A DNA stretch of 32,883 nucleotides from Roseicyclus amphidinii (GTDB lineage: Bacteria; Pseudomonadota; Alphaproteobacteria; Rhodobacterales; Rhodobacteraceae): positions 1 through 32,883 of the forward strand of contig NZ_JASJOE010000039.1 of NCBI RefSeq assembly GCF_030163755.1. The letters are read 5' to 3'. The translations under genes were made by a program, and so were the position numbers. Below the pieces are notes generated by a model, which saw nothing but the letters and a program-made list of their open reading frames with translations, was not told the DNA's origin and ran no database searches. Shown here piece after piece: positions 23,454 through 31,476 of the stretch (the stretch's first letter is position 1; the number at the start of each line of letters is the position of its first letter).

Positions 23454-24524
23454 ATGAACATGATGCGTGATACCGCCGTTCCGGCGACCGACCTGCCCCA
23501 TGCCCCCGCCGATCACCCGAAGGTGAAGTTCGGCAAGGTCGGCGTCTTGCTGGCCAATCTCGGCACGCCCGATCACTACAGCTACTGGCCGATGCGCCGG
23601 TATCTGAACGAGTTCCTGTCGGACAAGCGCGTGATCGACTACAGCCCCTGGATCTGGCAGCCGCTTCTGCAGCTGATCATCCTGACCAAGCGGCCGTTCA
23701 GCTCGGGCGCGGCCTACAAGTCGATCTGGAACGAGGAGCTGAACGAAAGCCCGCTGATGACCATCACCAAGGCGCAGACCGCCAAGATGGCCGAGCGGAT
23801 GGCCGAGCGCTACGGCGACGACGTGGTCGTCGATTATTGCATGCGCTACGGCAACCCCTCGACCAAGTCCAAGGTCGATGAGCTGGTGGCGCAGGGCTGC
23901 ACCAAGATCCTGTTCTTCCCGCTGTATCCGCAATACGCGGGCGCCACATCGGCCACGGCCTGCGACCAGTTCTTCCGCAGTCTCGAGAACATCAAGTGGC
24001 AGCCGATCGCCCGCACGGTCGAGCCCTATTACGAAGACCCGCTTTACATCGAGGCGCTGGCCCAGTCGGTCGAGCGCGCCTATGCCGGGCTGGAGACGAA
24101 GCCCGATGTGCTCGTCGCCTCTTACCACGGGGTGCCGAAACGCTACCTGATGGAGGGCGACCCCTACCATTGCCAGTGCCAGAAGACCTCGCGCCTGTTG
24201 AAGGAGCGTCTGGGCTGGGCCGACACCGATATCGTGACCACCTTCCAGAGCCGCTTCGGCCCCGAGGAATGGCTGAAGCCCTACACCGTGGAAGAGGTCG
24301 CGCGGCTGGCCGAGGCCGGCAAGAAGCGGATCGCCGTGATCGCGCCCGCCTTCAGCGCCGATTGCATCGAGACGCTGGAAGAGATCAACGAGGAAATCCA
24401 CGAAAGCTTCGAGGAAGCGGGCGGGGAAGAGTTCACCTATATCCCCTGTCTCAACGACGACGACCTGCACATGGATGCGCTGGCCGCTGTCGTGGAACGG
24501 AACCTGAAGGGCTGGCTGGACTGA
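23454..24524 (+). CDS. hemH: Ferrochelatase
   Basis: HemH inserts ferrous iron into protoporphyrin IX, the last step of protoheme synthesis, at the inner membrane surface. The 356 residues include VGVLLANLGTPD at the start, YRxxxGNPS-like CMRYGNPSTKSK, FPLYPQYAGAT, and catalytic H225 in SYHGVPKRY. The proton-relay acid E306 lies in FSADCIETLEE. A GDPYHCQCQKTSRLL segment is typical of proteobacterial HemH. ATG 23454 is used; ATG codons at 23460 and 23463 are close alternatives. It lies 12 bp after the methyltransferase gene and converges with the small gene at 24528, three bases away. Confidence 0.97.
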   Translation: MNMMRDTAVPATDLPHAPADHPKVKFGKVGVLLANLGTPDHYSYWPMRRYLNEFLSDKRVIDYSPWIWQPLLQLIILTKRPFSSGAAYKSIWNEELNESPLMTITKAQTAKMAERMAERYGDDVVVDYCMRYGNPSTKSKVDELVAQGCTKILFFPLYPQYAGATSATACDQFFRSLENIKWQPIARTVEPYYEDPLYIEALAQSVERAYAGLETKPDVLVASYHGVPKRYLMEGDPYHCQCQKTSRLLKERLGWADTDIVTTFQSRFGPEEWLKPYTVEEVARLAEAGKKRIAVIAPAFSADCIETLEEINEEIHESFEEAGGEEFTYIPCLNDDDLHMDALAAVVERNLKGWLD

Positions 24525-24527
24525 CGC

Positions 24528-24668
24528 TCAGGCCGCGGCGGCGGCGTTCACGGGGTGACCGGTGTAAAGCTGGTCCCCCACGCGCACGGTGACCATGCCA
24601 TTGGCGTGACGCCGCACGAAATGACCCTGCACCGACACGCAGCTTCCGATCTCGATCGTGGTCAACAT
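24528..24668 (-). CDS. Small conserved-looking protein of 46 residues, function unknown
   Basis: The gene encodes 46 residues, beginning MLTTIEIGSCVSVQG and continuing with HFVRRHANGMVTVRVGDQLY to a C-terminus in TGHPVNAAAAA. It is predicted soluble, all-beta and compact, and has no signal peptide. Support for reality: GAGGGG eight bases before the ATG, codon usage like its neighbours, and an almost seamless convergent fit behind hemH (3 bp). I also recall similar very short proteins next to hemH in Rhodobacterales. I do not recognise a function. An inverted repeat that could be an operator lies just upstream. Confidence 0.65.
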   Translation of the reverse strand: MLTTIEIGSCVSVQGHFVRRHANGMVTVRVGDQLYTGHPVNAAAAA

Positions 24669-24694
24669 GGCCGATTCCCCTCAAGGCGGTCGGG

Positions 24695-24709
24695 ATGACC
24701 TTACGTCAT
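24695..24709. promoter_or_regulatory. Inverted repeat upstream of the 46-residue gene, possible operator
   Basis: ATGAC and GTCAT face each other across CTTAC, with outer GGG/CCC bases that extend the symmetry imperfectly. It lies 27 bp upstream of the small gene's ATG. A second short inverted repeat, GGGT...ACCC, lies at about 24722-24737. The rest of the 122-bp gap to mutT shows nothing firm. Confidence 0.3.
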
Positions 24710-24790
24710 TTTCCCGCTGTCGGGTGGAAAATAACCCGCCACGCTTTCAGGGGCACACTGTCTTTCGATTGTGCGTGATTGCCGGAAGGG

Positions 24791-25189
24791 TCAAAGCCAG
24801 TCGCGGAGGATGGGGATAAGCGGGATATCCGCGGGCGGCATCGGGTAGTCGCGCAGCTCGGTCTTGCGCGCCCAGGCCAGCGTCTGCCCCTCCTGCGCCC
24901 GCGGAATGCCCTTCCACTTGCGGCAGGCGAAGAGCGGCATCAGCAGGTGGAAATCGTCGTAGCTGTGGCTGGCGAAGGTCAGCGGCGCAAGGCAGCTGTC
25001 CCAGGTCTCGATCCCCAGTTCCTCGTGCAGTTCGCGCACCAGCGCCGCCTCGGGGGTCTCGCCCGGCTCGACCTTGCCGCCGGGAAACTCCCACAGGCCG
25101 GCCATGGATTTGCCCTCGGGGCGCTGCGCCAGAAGCACGCGCCCCTCGCCGTCGATCAGCGCGACCGCCGAGACCAGAACGGTTTTCAC
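24791..25189 (-). CDS. mutT: 8-oxo-dGTP diphosphatase MutT (Nudix)
   Basis: MutT hydrolyses oxidised guanine nucleotides so that they are not built into DNA. The 132-residue protein opens VLVSAVALIDGEGRVLLAQRP and GLWEFPGGKVEPGE, typical of MutT. The Nudix box spans about residues 37-59, with RELHEELG holding the metal-binding glutamates. The C-terminus (MPPADIPLIPILRDWL) also matches MutT. It starts at GTG 25189, which overlaps the argJ TGA (GTGA), so translation is probably coupled to argJ. Confidence 0.93.
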   Translation of the reverse strand: MKTVLVSAVALIDGEGRVLLAQRPEGKSMAGLWEFPGGKVEPGETPEAALVRELHEELGIETWDSCLAPLTFASHSYDDFHLLMPLFACRKWKGIPRAQEGQTLAWARKTELRDYPMPPADIPLIPILRDWL

Positions 25190-26559
25190 GACCGGTAATC
25201 CGCGTTGATGTCGATATAGGCGTGGGTCAGGTCGCAGGTCCAGACCGTCGCCGCGCCCCGGCCAAGGCCGAGGTCGACACCGATCACCAGCTCCTGCCCC
25301 TGCATGTAGGTGGCGCCCGCCTCTTCCGAGTAGCTTTCGGCGCGCCAGCCCTTTTCCGCGACGACGATATCGCCGAAGCGGATCGTCAGCAGGTCGCGGT
25401 CCGCCGCCGCGCCCGATTTGCCGACCGCCATGACGATGCGGCCCCAGTTCGGGTCTTCGCCCGCGATGGCGGTCTTGACCAGCGGCGAATTGGCGATGGC
25501 GCGCGCGACCTTGTCCGCGTCCCGCGCGGATTTCGCGCCGGTCACCTGGACCTCGACCAGCTTGGTCGCGCCCTCGCCGTCGCGCACGATCTGTAGCGCA
25601 AGATCCTGCATCACGGCCTGAAGCGCGGCGAAGAACACCTTGCCGTCCACCGAACGGGCCGAGGCGATGGGCACGTTCCCCGCCCGCCCCGTCGCGGCCA
25701 GAAGCACCGTGTCCGAGGTCGAGGTGTCGCTGTCCACCGTCACCGCGTTGAAACTGGTTTTCGTGGTGGCCGAGAGCATCGCCTGCAACCCGTCCTGCGT
25801 CACCGCGGCGTCGGTGAAGACATAGCCCAGCATCGTCGCCATGTCGGGCGCGATCATGCCCGAGCCCTTGGCGAAACCCGCGATCCTGACAGGAACGCCG
25901 CCGATCTCGACCTCGGCCATGGCGCCCTTGGGAAAGGTGTCGGTCGTCATGATGGCGCGGGCCGCCACGGCGGCCTTGGCCGCATCCAGCCCGTCGGCCA
26001 GCACCGGCAGGACGGCGGTGATCTTCTCCGCCGGAAGCGGCTCGCCGATCACGCCGGTCGACGAGGTGAAGACATGGCCCGCCGGGATCTTGAGCGCCGC
26101 GGCCGCCGCCTGGGCGATCACGGCGACATCCGACGCGCCGCGCGCCCCGGTGAAGGTGTTGGCATTGCCCGAGTTCACCACAATGGCAAAGCCGTTCTGC
26201 GGCACCTCGGGCAGGGCCGCGAGTTTCTCCTGGCAGTCGAGCACGGCGGCCGACCGGGTCGCCGAGCGCGTGAACACGCCCGCGATGGTCGCGCCCGCCG
26301 CGATCTCGGCCAGCATCACGTCGGTGCGGTTCCTGTAGCGCACCCCCGCCTCGCCCGCGGCGAAGCGCACGCCGTCGATGACGGGCAGATCGGGGAACGC
26401 CGCAGGGGCGAGGGGCGAGACCTTGAGCGGCGCCTTGACCGGCGCGGGGGCCGGGGCCGAAACCGCGGAGGCCTCGGCCTGCTTGCTCTTCTTGGCCTTG
26501 CCGCCGGACTTTACCTTGTCCTTCGACTTGGCCTTTTTCTTCTTCTCGTCCTTCGCCAT
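25186..26559 (-). CDS. argJ: Bifunctional ornithine acetyltransferase / N-acetylglutamate synthase ArgJ
   Basis: ArgJ transfers acetyl from N-acetylornithine to glutamate (and may use acetyl-CoA) in arginine synthesis. The precursor cleaves itself before the nucleophile T242 in MIAPDMATMLGY. Other hallmarks are VVNSGNANTFTGARG, FTSSTGVIGEPL and DPNWGRIVMAVG. At 457 residues it is about 50 longer than usual. The conserved enzyme begins near KVSPLAPAAFPDLPVIDGVRF, preceded by a Lys/Ala/Pro-rich tail (MAKDEKKKKAKSKDKVKSGG...). No ATG, GTG or TTG lies between ATG 26559 and the core, so the extension appears genuine. mutT overlaps its stop; the isomerase gene is 24 bp upstream on the same strand. 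Confidence 0.96.
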   Translation of the reverse strand: MAKDEKKKKAKSKDKVKSGGKAKKSKQAEASAVSAPAPAPVKAPLKVSPLAPAAFPDLPVIDGVRFAAGEAGVRYRNRTDVMLAEIAAGATIAGVFTRSATRSAAVLDCQEKLAALPEVPQNGFAIVVNSGNANTFTGARGASDVAVIAQAAAAALKIPAGHVFTSSTGVIGEPLPAEKITAVLPVLADGLDAAKAAVAARAIMTTDTFPKGAMAEVEIGGVPVRIAGFAKGSGMIAPDMATMLGYVFTDAAVTQDGLQAMLSATTKTSFNAVTVDSDTSTSDTVLLAATGRAGNVPIASARSVDGKVFFAALQAVMQDLALQIVRDGEGATKLVEVQVTGAKSARDADKVARAIANSPLVKTAIAGEDPNWGRIVMAVGKSGAAADRDLLTIRFGDIVVAEKGWRAESYSEEAGATYMQGQELVIGVDLGLGRGAATVWTCDLTHAYIDINADYRS

Positions 26560-26583
26560 CCGCGTGGTTCCCGTGTTGACGCC

Positions 26584-27423
26584 TTACTCGGCGATCAGAT
26601 CCAACGCCCGGATCGCGGACGGGTCAATCGCAATCTCGGGGCGCTCGATCTCGGCCTGTTCGACCACCTCGGCCATGGTGGCATCGACGCGGGCCTGCCG
26701 CAGACCTTCCTCCAGCTCGGCGCGCACTTGCTCCAGCGCCGGCGGGGCCTGTTCACGGGTGTCGTTCAGAACGATGACATGCCAGCCGAACTGCGTCTGG
26801 ACAGGGGCCGAGACCTCGCCCACCTCGAGCGCGAAGGTCGCTTCCTCGAAGCTCGGCACCATCATGCCCGCGCCGAACCAGCCCAGCTGACCGCCGTTCG
26901 GCCCCGACGGACCGATCGAGCGTTCCGCCGCCAGTTCCGCGAAATCCGCGCCCGCGGCCAGTTCCCCGATCAGGGCCTCGGCCTCGGCCTCGGTCTCCAC
27001 GAGGATGTGGCTGGCGTTGTATTCCACCTGCGGCTCGGCGCTGCCGAAGACCGCGTCATACTCGGCCTGAAGCTCGGCCTCGGTGATCTCGGCATTGCCG
27101 ACGCGATCCAGAAGCGTGGCGGCAAGAAAGGCGCGGCGCTCGTTGGCAAGGCCCAGCTCTTCCATCCGGCCCATGTCCTGCGCCGCGACGGCGGCCAGCG
27201 CCTCCTGCTGCACGAGCTGCTCGAGCAGGCCGTCGAACAGCACGTTGTCCGGCAGCTCCTGGAACTGCGGCGGCAGCATCCGGGTCATGGCGATCAGGTG
27301 GCCCAGCGTGATCTCGGTGCCGTTGACGGTGGCCAGCACCGTGTCGGCCGAGGGCGTCTCCTGCGCGGCGGCGGGCAGGGCGATGAAGGCCGACAGGGCG
27401 ACCCCCGCGAGATACTTCTTCAT
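26584..27423 (-). CDS. Periplasmic parvulin-type peptidyl-prolyl isomerase
   Basis: This 279-residue chaperone-isomerase helps exported proteins fold. A signal peptide ([21 protein letters not shown]) is followed by a SurA/PrsA-like N-terminal helical region ([22 protein letters not shown]). The rotamase domain covers about residues 135-230. It contains [55 protein letters not shown] and [12 protein letters not shown], all parvulin motifs. A C-terminal helical tail follows. AAAGGA precedes ATG 27423. It is the first gene of a likely leftward unit with argJ and mutT and diverges from secA, a meaningful pairing of export and folding. Confidence 0.93.
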   Translation of the reverse strand: MKKYLAGVALSAFIALPAAAQETPSADTVLATVNGTEITLGHLIAMTRMLPPQFQELPDNVLFDGLLEQLVQQEALAAVAAQDMGRMEELGLANERRAFLAATLLDRVGNAEITEAELQAEYDAVFGSAEPQVEYNASHILVETEAEAEALIGELAAGADFAELAAERSIGPSGPNGGQLGWFGAGMMVPSFEEATFALEVGEVSAPVQTQFGWHVIVLNDTREQAPPALEQVRAELEEGLRQARVDATMAEVVEQAEIERPEIAIDPSAIRALDLIAE

Positions 27424-27465
27424 GGAAAGCGTCCTTTCGGTTTTGCACGGACGGACCTGCCCGCG

Positions 27466-27494
27466 TTGACACGTTTGGGGCGGCCCCTTATGTC
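27466..27494 (+). promoter_or_regulatory. Possible secA promoter
   Basis: A perfect TTGACA (27466-27471) is followed after 17 bp by TATGTC (27489-27494), a weak -10. It would give an untranslated leader of about 150 nt before the SecA start. I see no SecM-like leader gene in that leader. Confidence 0.28.
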
Positions 27495-27534
27495 GCTTGG
27501 CGTATCGCATCGGGGCCCCGGCCTGTTGCCCGCG

Positions 27535-27563
27535 TTGATAGACCGCCACGATGGGCCGAACAA
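27535..27563 (-). promoter_or_regulatory. Possible promoter for the parvulin-argJ-mutT unit
   Basis: On the minus strand, TTGTTC (27563-27558) and TATCAA (27540-27535) are separated by 17 bp. The predicted start is about 105 nt upstream of the isomerase ATG. It would cross the candidate secA promoter, so the two could interfere. Confidence 0.33.
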
Positions 27564-27647
27564 CCCGGACCCCCACACGATGAATTGAGATTTTTCCGGT
27601 CCCGCGCGGCGCATCGCGCAGGGGGCCATGACATGAAGGCGCTTCAC

Positions 27648-30365
27648 ATGCTGGGACTGGGCTCGCTGACGAAAAAGGTGTTCGGCACCTCCAATGACCG
27701 CAAGGTCAAGGCGGTCCGGCCCCTCGTGGCGAAGATCAACGCGCTGGAAAAAGAGTTCGAAGCGAAATCCGACACCGAGATCGTCGCCAAGACCGCCGAG
27801 CTGCGCGGCCGCGCGCAGGGGGGCGAAAGCCTCGAGGACCTCCTGCCCGAAGCCTTCGCCAATTGCCGCGAGGCCGCGCGCCGCGCGCTGGGCCTGCGCG
27901 CCCATGACGTGCAGCTGATCGGCGGCATCTTCCTGCACCAGGGCAACATCGCCGAGATGAAGACCGGCGAGGGCAAGACGCTGGTCGCCACCTTCCCCGC
28001 CTACCTGAACGCGCTGACGGGCAAGGGCGTGCATATCGTCACCGTGAACGACTACCTCGCCAAGCGGGACGCCGACTGGATGGGCAAGGTCTATGCCGCG
28101 CTGGGTCTGACCACCGGCGTGGTCTACCCGCGCCAGCCCGACGACGAGAAGCGCACGGCCTATGCCGCCGACATCACCTATGCGACCAACAACGAGCTTG
28201 GCTTCGACTACCTGCGCGACAACATGCGCGCCAGCCTGTCCGAAATGGCGCAGCGCGGCCACAACTACGCCATCGTCGACGAGGTCGACAGTATCCTGAT
28301 CGACGAGGCGCGGACGCCCTTGATCATCTCGGGCCCGTCGCAGGACCGCTCGGACCTTTACGTCGCCATCGACAAGGTCATCCCCGAGGTGAAGGACGAG
28401 CATTTCACCCTCGACGAAAAGCAGCGCAGCGCGAGTTTCACCGACGAGGGCAACGATTTCCTCGAGGACAAGCTGCACGAGCTGGGCATCCTGCCCGAGG
28501 GGCAAAGCCTGTATGACCCCGAGTCCACGACCATCGTCCACCATGTCACCAACGCGCTGCGCGCGCACAAGCTGTTCCTGAAGGATCAGCAGTATATCGT
28601 CCGCTCGGGCGAGGTGGTGCTTGTGGACGAGTTCACCGGTCGCATGATGCCGGGTCGTCGCCTCTCGGACGGTCTGCACCAGGCCATCGAGGCCAAGGAG
28701 GGCTGCCAGATCCAGCCCGAGAACGTTACGCTGGCCAGCGTGACCTTCCAGAACTACTTCCGCCTTTACGGCAAGCTGGCCGGCATGACCGGCACCGCCG
28801 CGACCGAGGCCGAGGAATTCATGGCGATCTACGGGCTTGGCGTGGTCGAGATCCCGACCAACGTGCCGGTCGCCCGGATCGACGAGGATGACGCCGTCTA
28901 CCGCACCGCCCGCGAGAAATACGAGGCCATCGTGGAAGCGATCCGCGATGCCCATGGCCGCGGCCAGCCGGTGCTTGTCGGCACGACCTCGATCGAGAAA
29001 TCCGAGATGCTTGGCCGGATGCTGGAAAAGGCGAAGCTGCCCCACAACATCCTGAACGCGCGCCAGCACGAGCAGGAGGCGCAGATCGTCGCCGACGCGG
29101 GCAAGCTGGGCGCGGTGACCATCGCCACGAACATGGCCGGGCGCGGCACCGACATCAAGCTGGGCGGCAACGTCGAATTCAAGATCATGGAGGCCATTGC
29201 CGCCAACCCCGACGGCGATCACGAGGCCATCCGCGCCCGGATCGAGGCCGAGCACAAGGCCGACGAGGAAAAGGTGAAACAGGCGGGGGGCCTCTATGTC
29301 CTCGCCACCGAACGGCACGAGAGCCGCCGGATCGACAACCAGCTGCGCGGCCGCTCGGGCCGTCAGGGCGACCCCGGCAAGTCGTCCTTCTTCCTGTCGC
29401 TCGAAGATGACCTGATGCGCATCTTCGGGTCCGAGAAGCTGGACAAGATGCTGTCCACCCTCGGCATGAAAGAGGGCGAAGCCATCGTCCACCCCTGGGT
29501 GAACAAGTCGCTCGAACGCGCGCAGGCCAAGGTCGAGGGGCGCAACTTCGACATCCGCAAGCAGCTGCTGAAATTCGACGACGTGATGAACGACCAGCGC
29601 AAGGTCATCTTCGACCAGCGCCGCGAGGTGATGGGCGCGGACGACATCGCCGAGGTCGCCCGCGACATGCGCCACCAGGTGATCGAGGATCTCGTCGACA
29701 CCTACATGCCGCCCAAATCCTACGCCGACCAGTGGGAGGTCGAGGAGATGGACCGCGCGGTGCGCGAGACGCTGGGCGTGGCCGTGCCGCTGGCAGACTG
29801 GGCCGCCGAGGACGGCGTCGACCAAGAGGTGATCGAGGAGCGGCTGCAGACGGCGGCCGATGAATACATGGCCTCAAAGGCGGCGCAGTTCGGCCCCGAA
29901 CAGATGCGCTCGATCGAGAAGCAGGTGCTTCTGCAGACCATCGACCAGAAATGGCGCGACCACCTTCTGACGCTGGAACACCTGCGCTCGGTCGTGGGCT
30001 TCCGTGGCTACGCGCAGCGCGATCCGCTGAACGAGTACAAGACCGAGGGCTTCCAGCTGTTCGAGGCGATGCTCGACGGGTTGCGCACCGACGTGACCTC
30101 GAAGCTCGCGCGGATCCAGCCGCTGAGCAAGGAACAGCAGGAACAGCTGATCCGCCAGCTTCAGGCGCAGCAGCAGGCCGCCGAGCGGCAGCTCGAGACC
30201 GCCACCACCAGCGGCGGCCCCGCCGAGGCGCCGGCCCCCGCCGAGGGCGCACGCCCCGGTTTCGACGAGACCGATCCGGCGACCTGGGGCAACCCCGGCC
30301 GCAACGATCCCTGCCCCTGCGGGTCGGGCAACAAGTTCAAGCATTGTCACGGGCGTCTCGCCTGA
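27648..30365 (+). CDS. secA: Preprotein translocase ATPase SecA
   Basis: SecA is the motor that drives unfolded preproteins through SecYEG. The 905 residues include Walker A MKTGEGKT (about 104-111), Walker [17 protein letters not shown] and [12 protein letters not shown]. Motor motif [14 protein letters not shown] and the scaffold and wing regions also follow. The end carries the SecB/zinc-binding tail [17 protein letters not shown] (cysteines from 889). Start choice: ATG 27648 gives [13 protein letters not shown], the usual alphaproteobacterial N-terminus, with GAAGG eight bases upstream. ATG 27633 (MKALHMLG), with AGGGGG upstream, is possible. It diverges from the parvulin gene. Confidence 0.97.
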   Translation: MLGLGSLTKKVFGTSNDRKVKAVRPLVAKINALEKEFEAKSDTEIVAKTAELRGRAQGGESLEDLLPEAFANCREAARRALGLRAHDVQLIGGIFLHQGNIAEMKTGEGKTLVATFPAYLNALTGKGVHIVTVNDYLAKRDADWMGKVYAALGLTTGVVYPRQPDDEKRTAYAADITYATNNELGFDYLRDNMRASLSEMAQRGHNYAIVDEVDSILIDEARTPLIISGPSQDRSDLYVAIDKVIPEVKDEHFTLDEKQRSASFTDEGNDFLEDKLHELGILPEGQSLYDPESTTIVHHVTNALRAHKLFLKDQQYIVRSGEVVLVDEFTGRMMPGRRLSDGLHQAIEAKEGCQIQPENVTLASVTFQNYFRLYGKLAGMTGTAATEAEEFMAIYGLGVVEIPTNVPVARIDEDDAVYRTAREKYEAIVEAIRDAHGRGQPVLVGTTSIEKSEMLGRMLEKAKLPHNILNARQHEQEAQIVADAGKLGAVTIATNMAGRGTDIKLGGNVEFKIMEAIAANPDGDHEAIRARIEAEHKADEEKVKQAGGLYVLATERHESRRIDNQLRGRSGRQGDPGKSSFFLSLEDDLMRIFGSEKLDKMLSTLGMKEGEAIVHPWVNKSLERAQAKVEGRNFDIRKQLLKFDDVMNDQRKVIFDQRREVMGADDIAEVARDMRHQVIEDLVDTYMPPKSYADQWEVEEMDRAVRETLGVAVPLADWAAEDGVDQEVIEERLQTAADEYMASKAAQFGPEQMRSIEKQVLLQTIDQKWRDHLLTLEHLRSVVGFRGYAQRDPLNEYKTEGFQLFEAMLDGLRTDVTSKLARIQPLSKEQQEQLIRQLQAQQQAAERQLETATTSGGPAEAPAPAEGARPGFDETDPATWGNPGRNDPCPCGSGNKFKHCHGRLA

Positions 30366-30487
30366 CGCGGGTCGGGGGGACCGGGACAGGGCCTGTTCAC
30401 AAAGCCTGACAGGTTTCTCCGCGCTTTCGCCGCATTGCGGTGCGATGCCTCCCGGCAGGGGAAGCTCAAGCGTCGGGAACTTTCGGC

Positions 30488-31456
30488 ATGTCGCGTATCG
30501 GAACGGCTCTTCGCCTTGGCAGCGTCGTGGCGCTGGCGGGGCTGGGATATCTCGGCTGGCAGCAGTCGATCCCCGGCTTGCCCGCTTTCGCCTCCTCAGC
30601 GGCGAGCCCGACCCCGACATCAGCCGCCATGTCCGCAGCCGATGCGCCCCCGGTTCAACCCGCCCTGCCCTTCGTGCCGGACAATGCGCGCGGCGTGAAC
30701 CTGCCTGCGCAGGTTTACACCGCCTCGGCCAGCGCGCCACCTCCCCCGCCCGAAGCCGAGGTGCCGGTCAGCACCTTCGGCTTGCCCTGCGGCCTGTCGG
30801 TGCAGAGCGAGGCAATGCCGGGCGCGATGGTCGCGCTCGATGTCATGGCGCCCTGCCGCCCCGGTATGCGCGTCGCGGTCGAACACGCGGGCCTGACCCT
30901 GGCCGCGGTCACCGACCGGGCCGGGCTTCTGACCATGGACATCCCGGCGCTGGAAACGCCGGCCTTCTTCACGGTCCGGCTTGCGGACGGCGAAGAGGCC
31001 GTCACCGTCGCGGGCCTGCCCGACCTGATCGACTTCGGGCGCGTCGCGGTCTCGTGGCAGGGCGCAGCAGAGATCGAATTGCACGCCTTCGAGCAGGGGG
31101 CGGGTTTTGGCGCGCCCGGCCATGTCTGGCAGGGCGCACCGGGCAGCGCGGCGGGTGCCGCCATCGGGGCGGGCGGGTTTCTCACCCGCCTCGGCGACGC
31201 GAGCCTTGCGCCGGCGCAGCTTGCGCAGGTCTACAGCCACCCGCTTGCCACCGTCCCGGCCCCGCGCCTCTCGGTCGACATACCGGTCACCGACGCGACC
31301 TGCAGTCGCCCGCTTTCGGCGCACAGCCACCGGGTGACCCCCGAGGGCCGCGCCGAAGCCCGGAGGATCACCCTCACGATGCCCGGCTGCGACGCGGTGG
31401 GCGAGTATCTGGTGTTGCAAAATCTCTTCGACGGGCCGAGACTCGCCCGCAACTGA
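30488..31456 (+). CDS. Exported or membrane-anchored protein of unknown function
   Basis: The 322-residue product starts with a signal-anchor-like segment (MSRIGTALRLGSVVALAGLGYLG) and a Pro/Ala/Ser-rich linker to about residue 95. A beta-rich periplasmic region follows. Cysteines are present in FGLPCGLSVQ, MAPCRPGM, DATCSRPL and MPGCDAVGEY and could form disulfides. The segment CRPGMRVAVEHAGLTLAAVTDRAGLLTMDIPAL looks like a small beta-sandwich. I believe relatives occur beside secA in other Rhodobacterales, sometimes labelled translocase by position only, and I assign no function. The 122-bp gap after secA holds a weak CCTGT/ACAGG inverted repeat (30392-30413) but no firm terminator. The next gene follows after 20 bp. 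Confidence 0.8.
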   Translation: MSRIGTALRLGSVVALAGLGYLGWQQSIPGLPAFASSAASPTPTSAAMSAADAPPVQPALPFVPDNARGVNLPAQVYTASASAPPPPPEAEVPVSTFGLPCGLSVQSEAMPGAMVALDVMAPCRPGMRVAVEHAGLTLAAVTDRAGLLTMDIPALETPAFFTVRLADGEEAVTVAGLPDLIDFGRVAVSWQGAAEIELHAFEQGAGFGAPGHVWQGAPGSAAGAAIGAGGFLTRLGDASLAPAQLAQVYSHPLATVPAPRLSVDIPVTDATCSRPLSAHSHRVTPEGRAEARRITLTMPGCDAVGEYLVLQNLFDGPRLARN

Positions 31457-31476
31457 AGTTCCGTTGCACAGTATTC

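Noticed and set aside
27585-27632. ATG 27585 as the SecA start
   Set aside because: The extra residues ([14 protein letters not shown]) are not SecA-like and it has no ribosome site. ATG 27648 gives the usual N-terminus.
27420-29825. 801-residue minus-strand frame over secA
   Set aside because: Shadow of secA, which has complete motor motifs on the plus strand.
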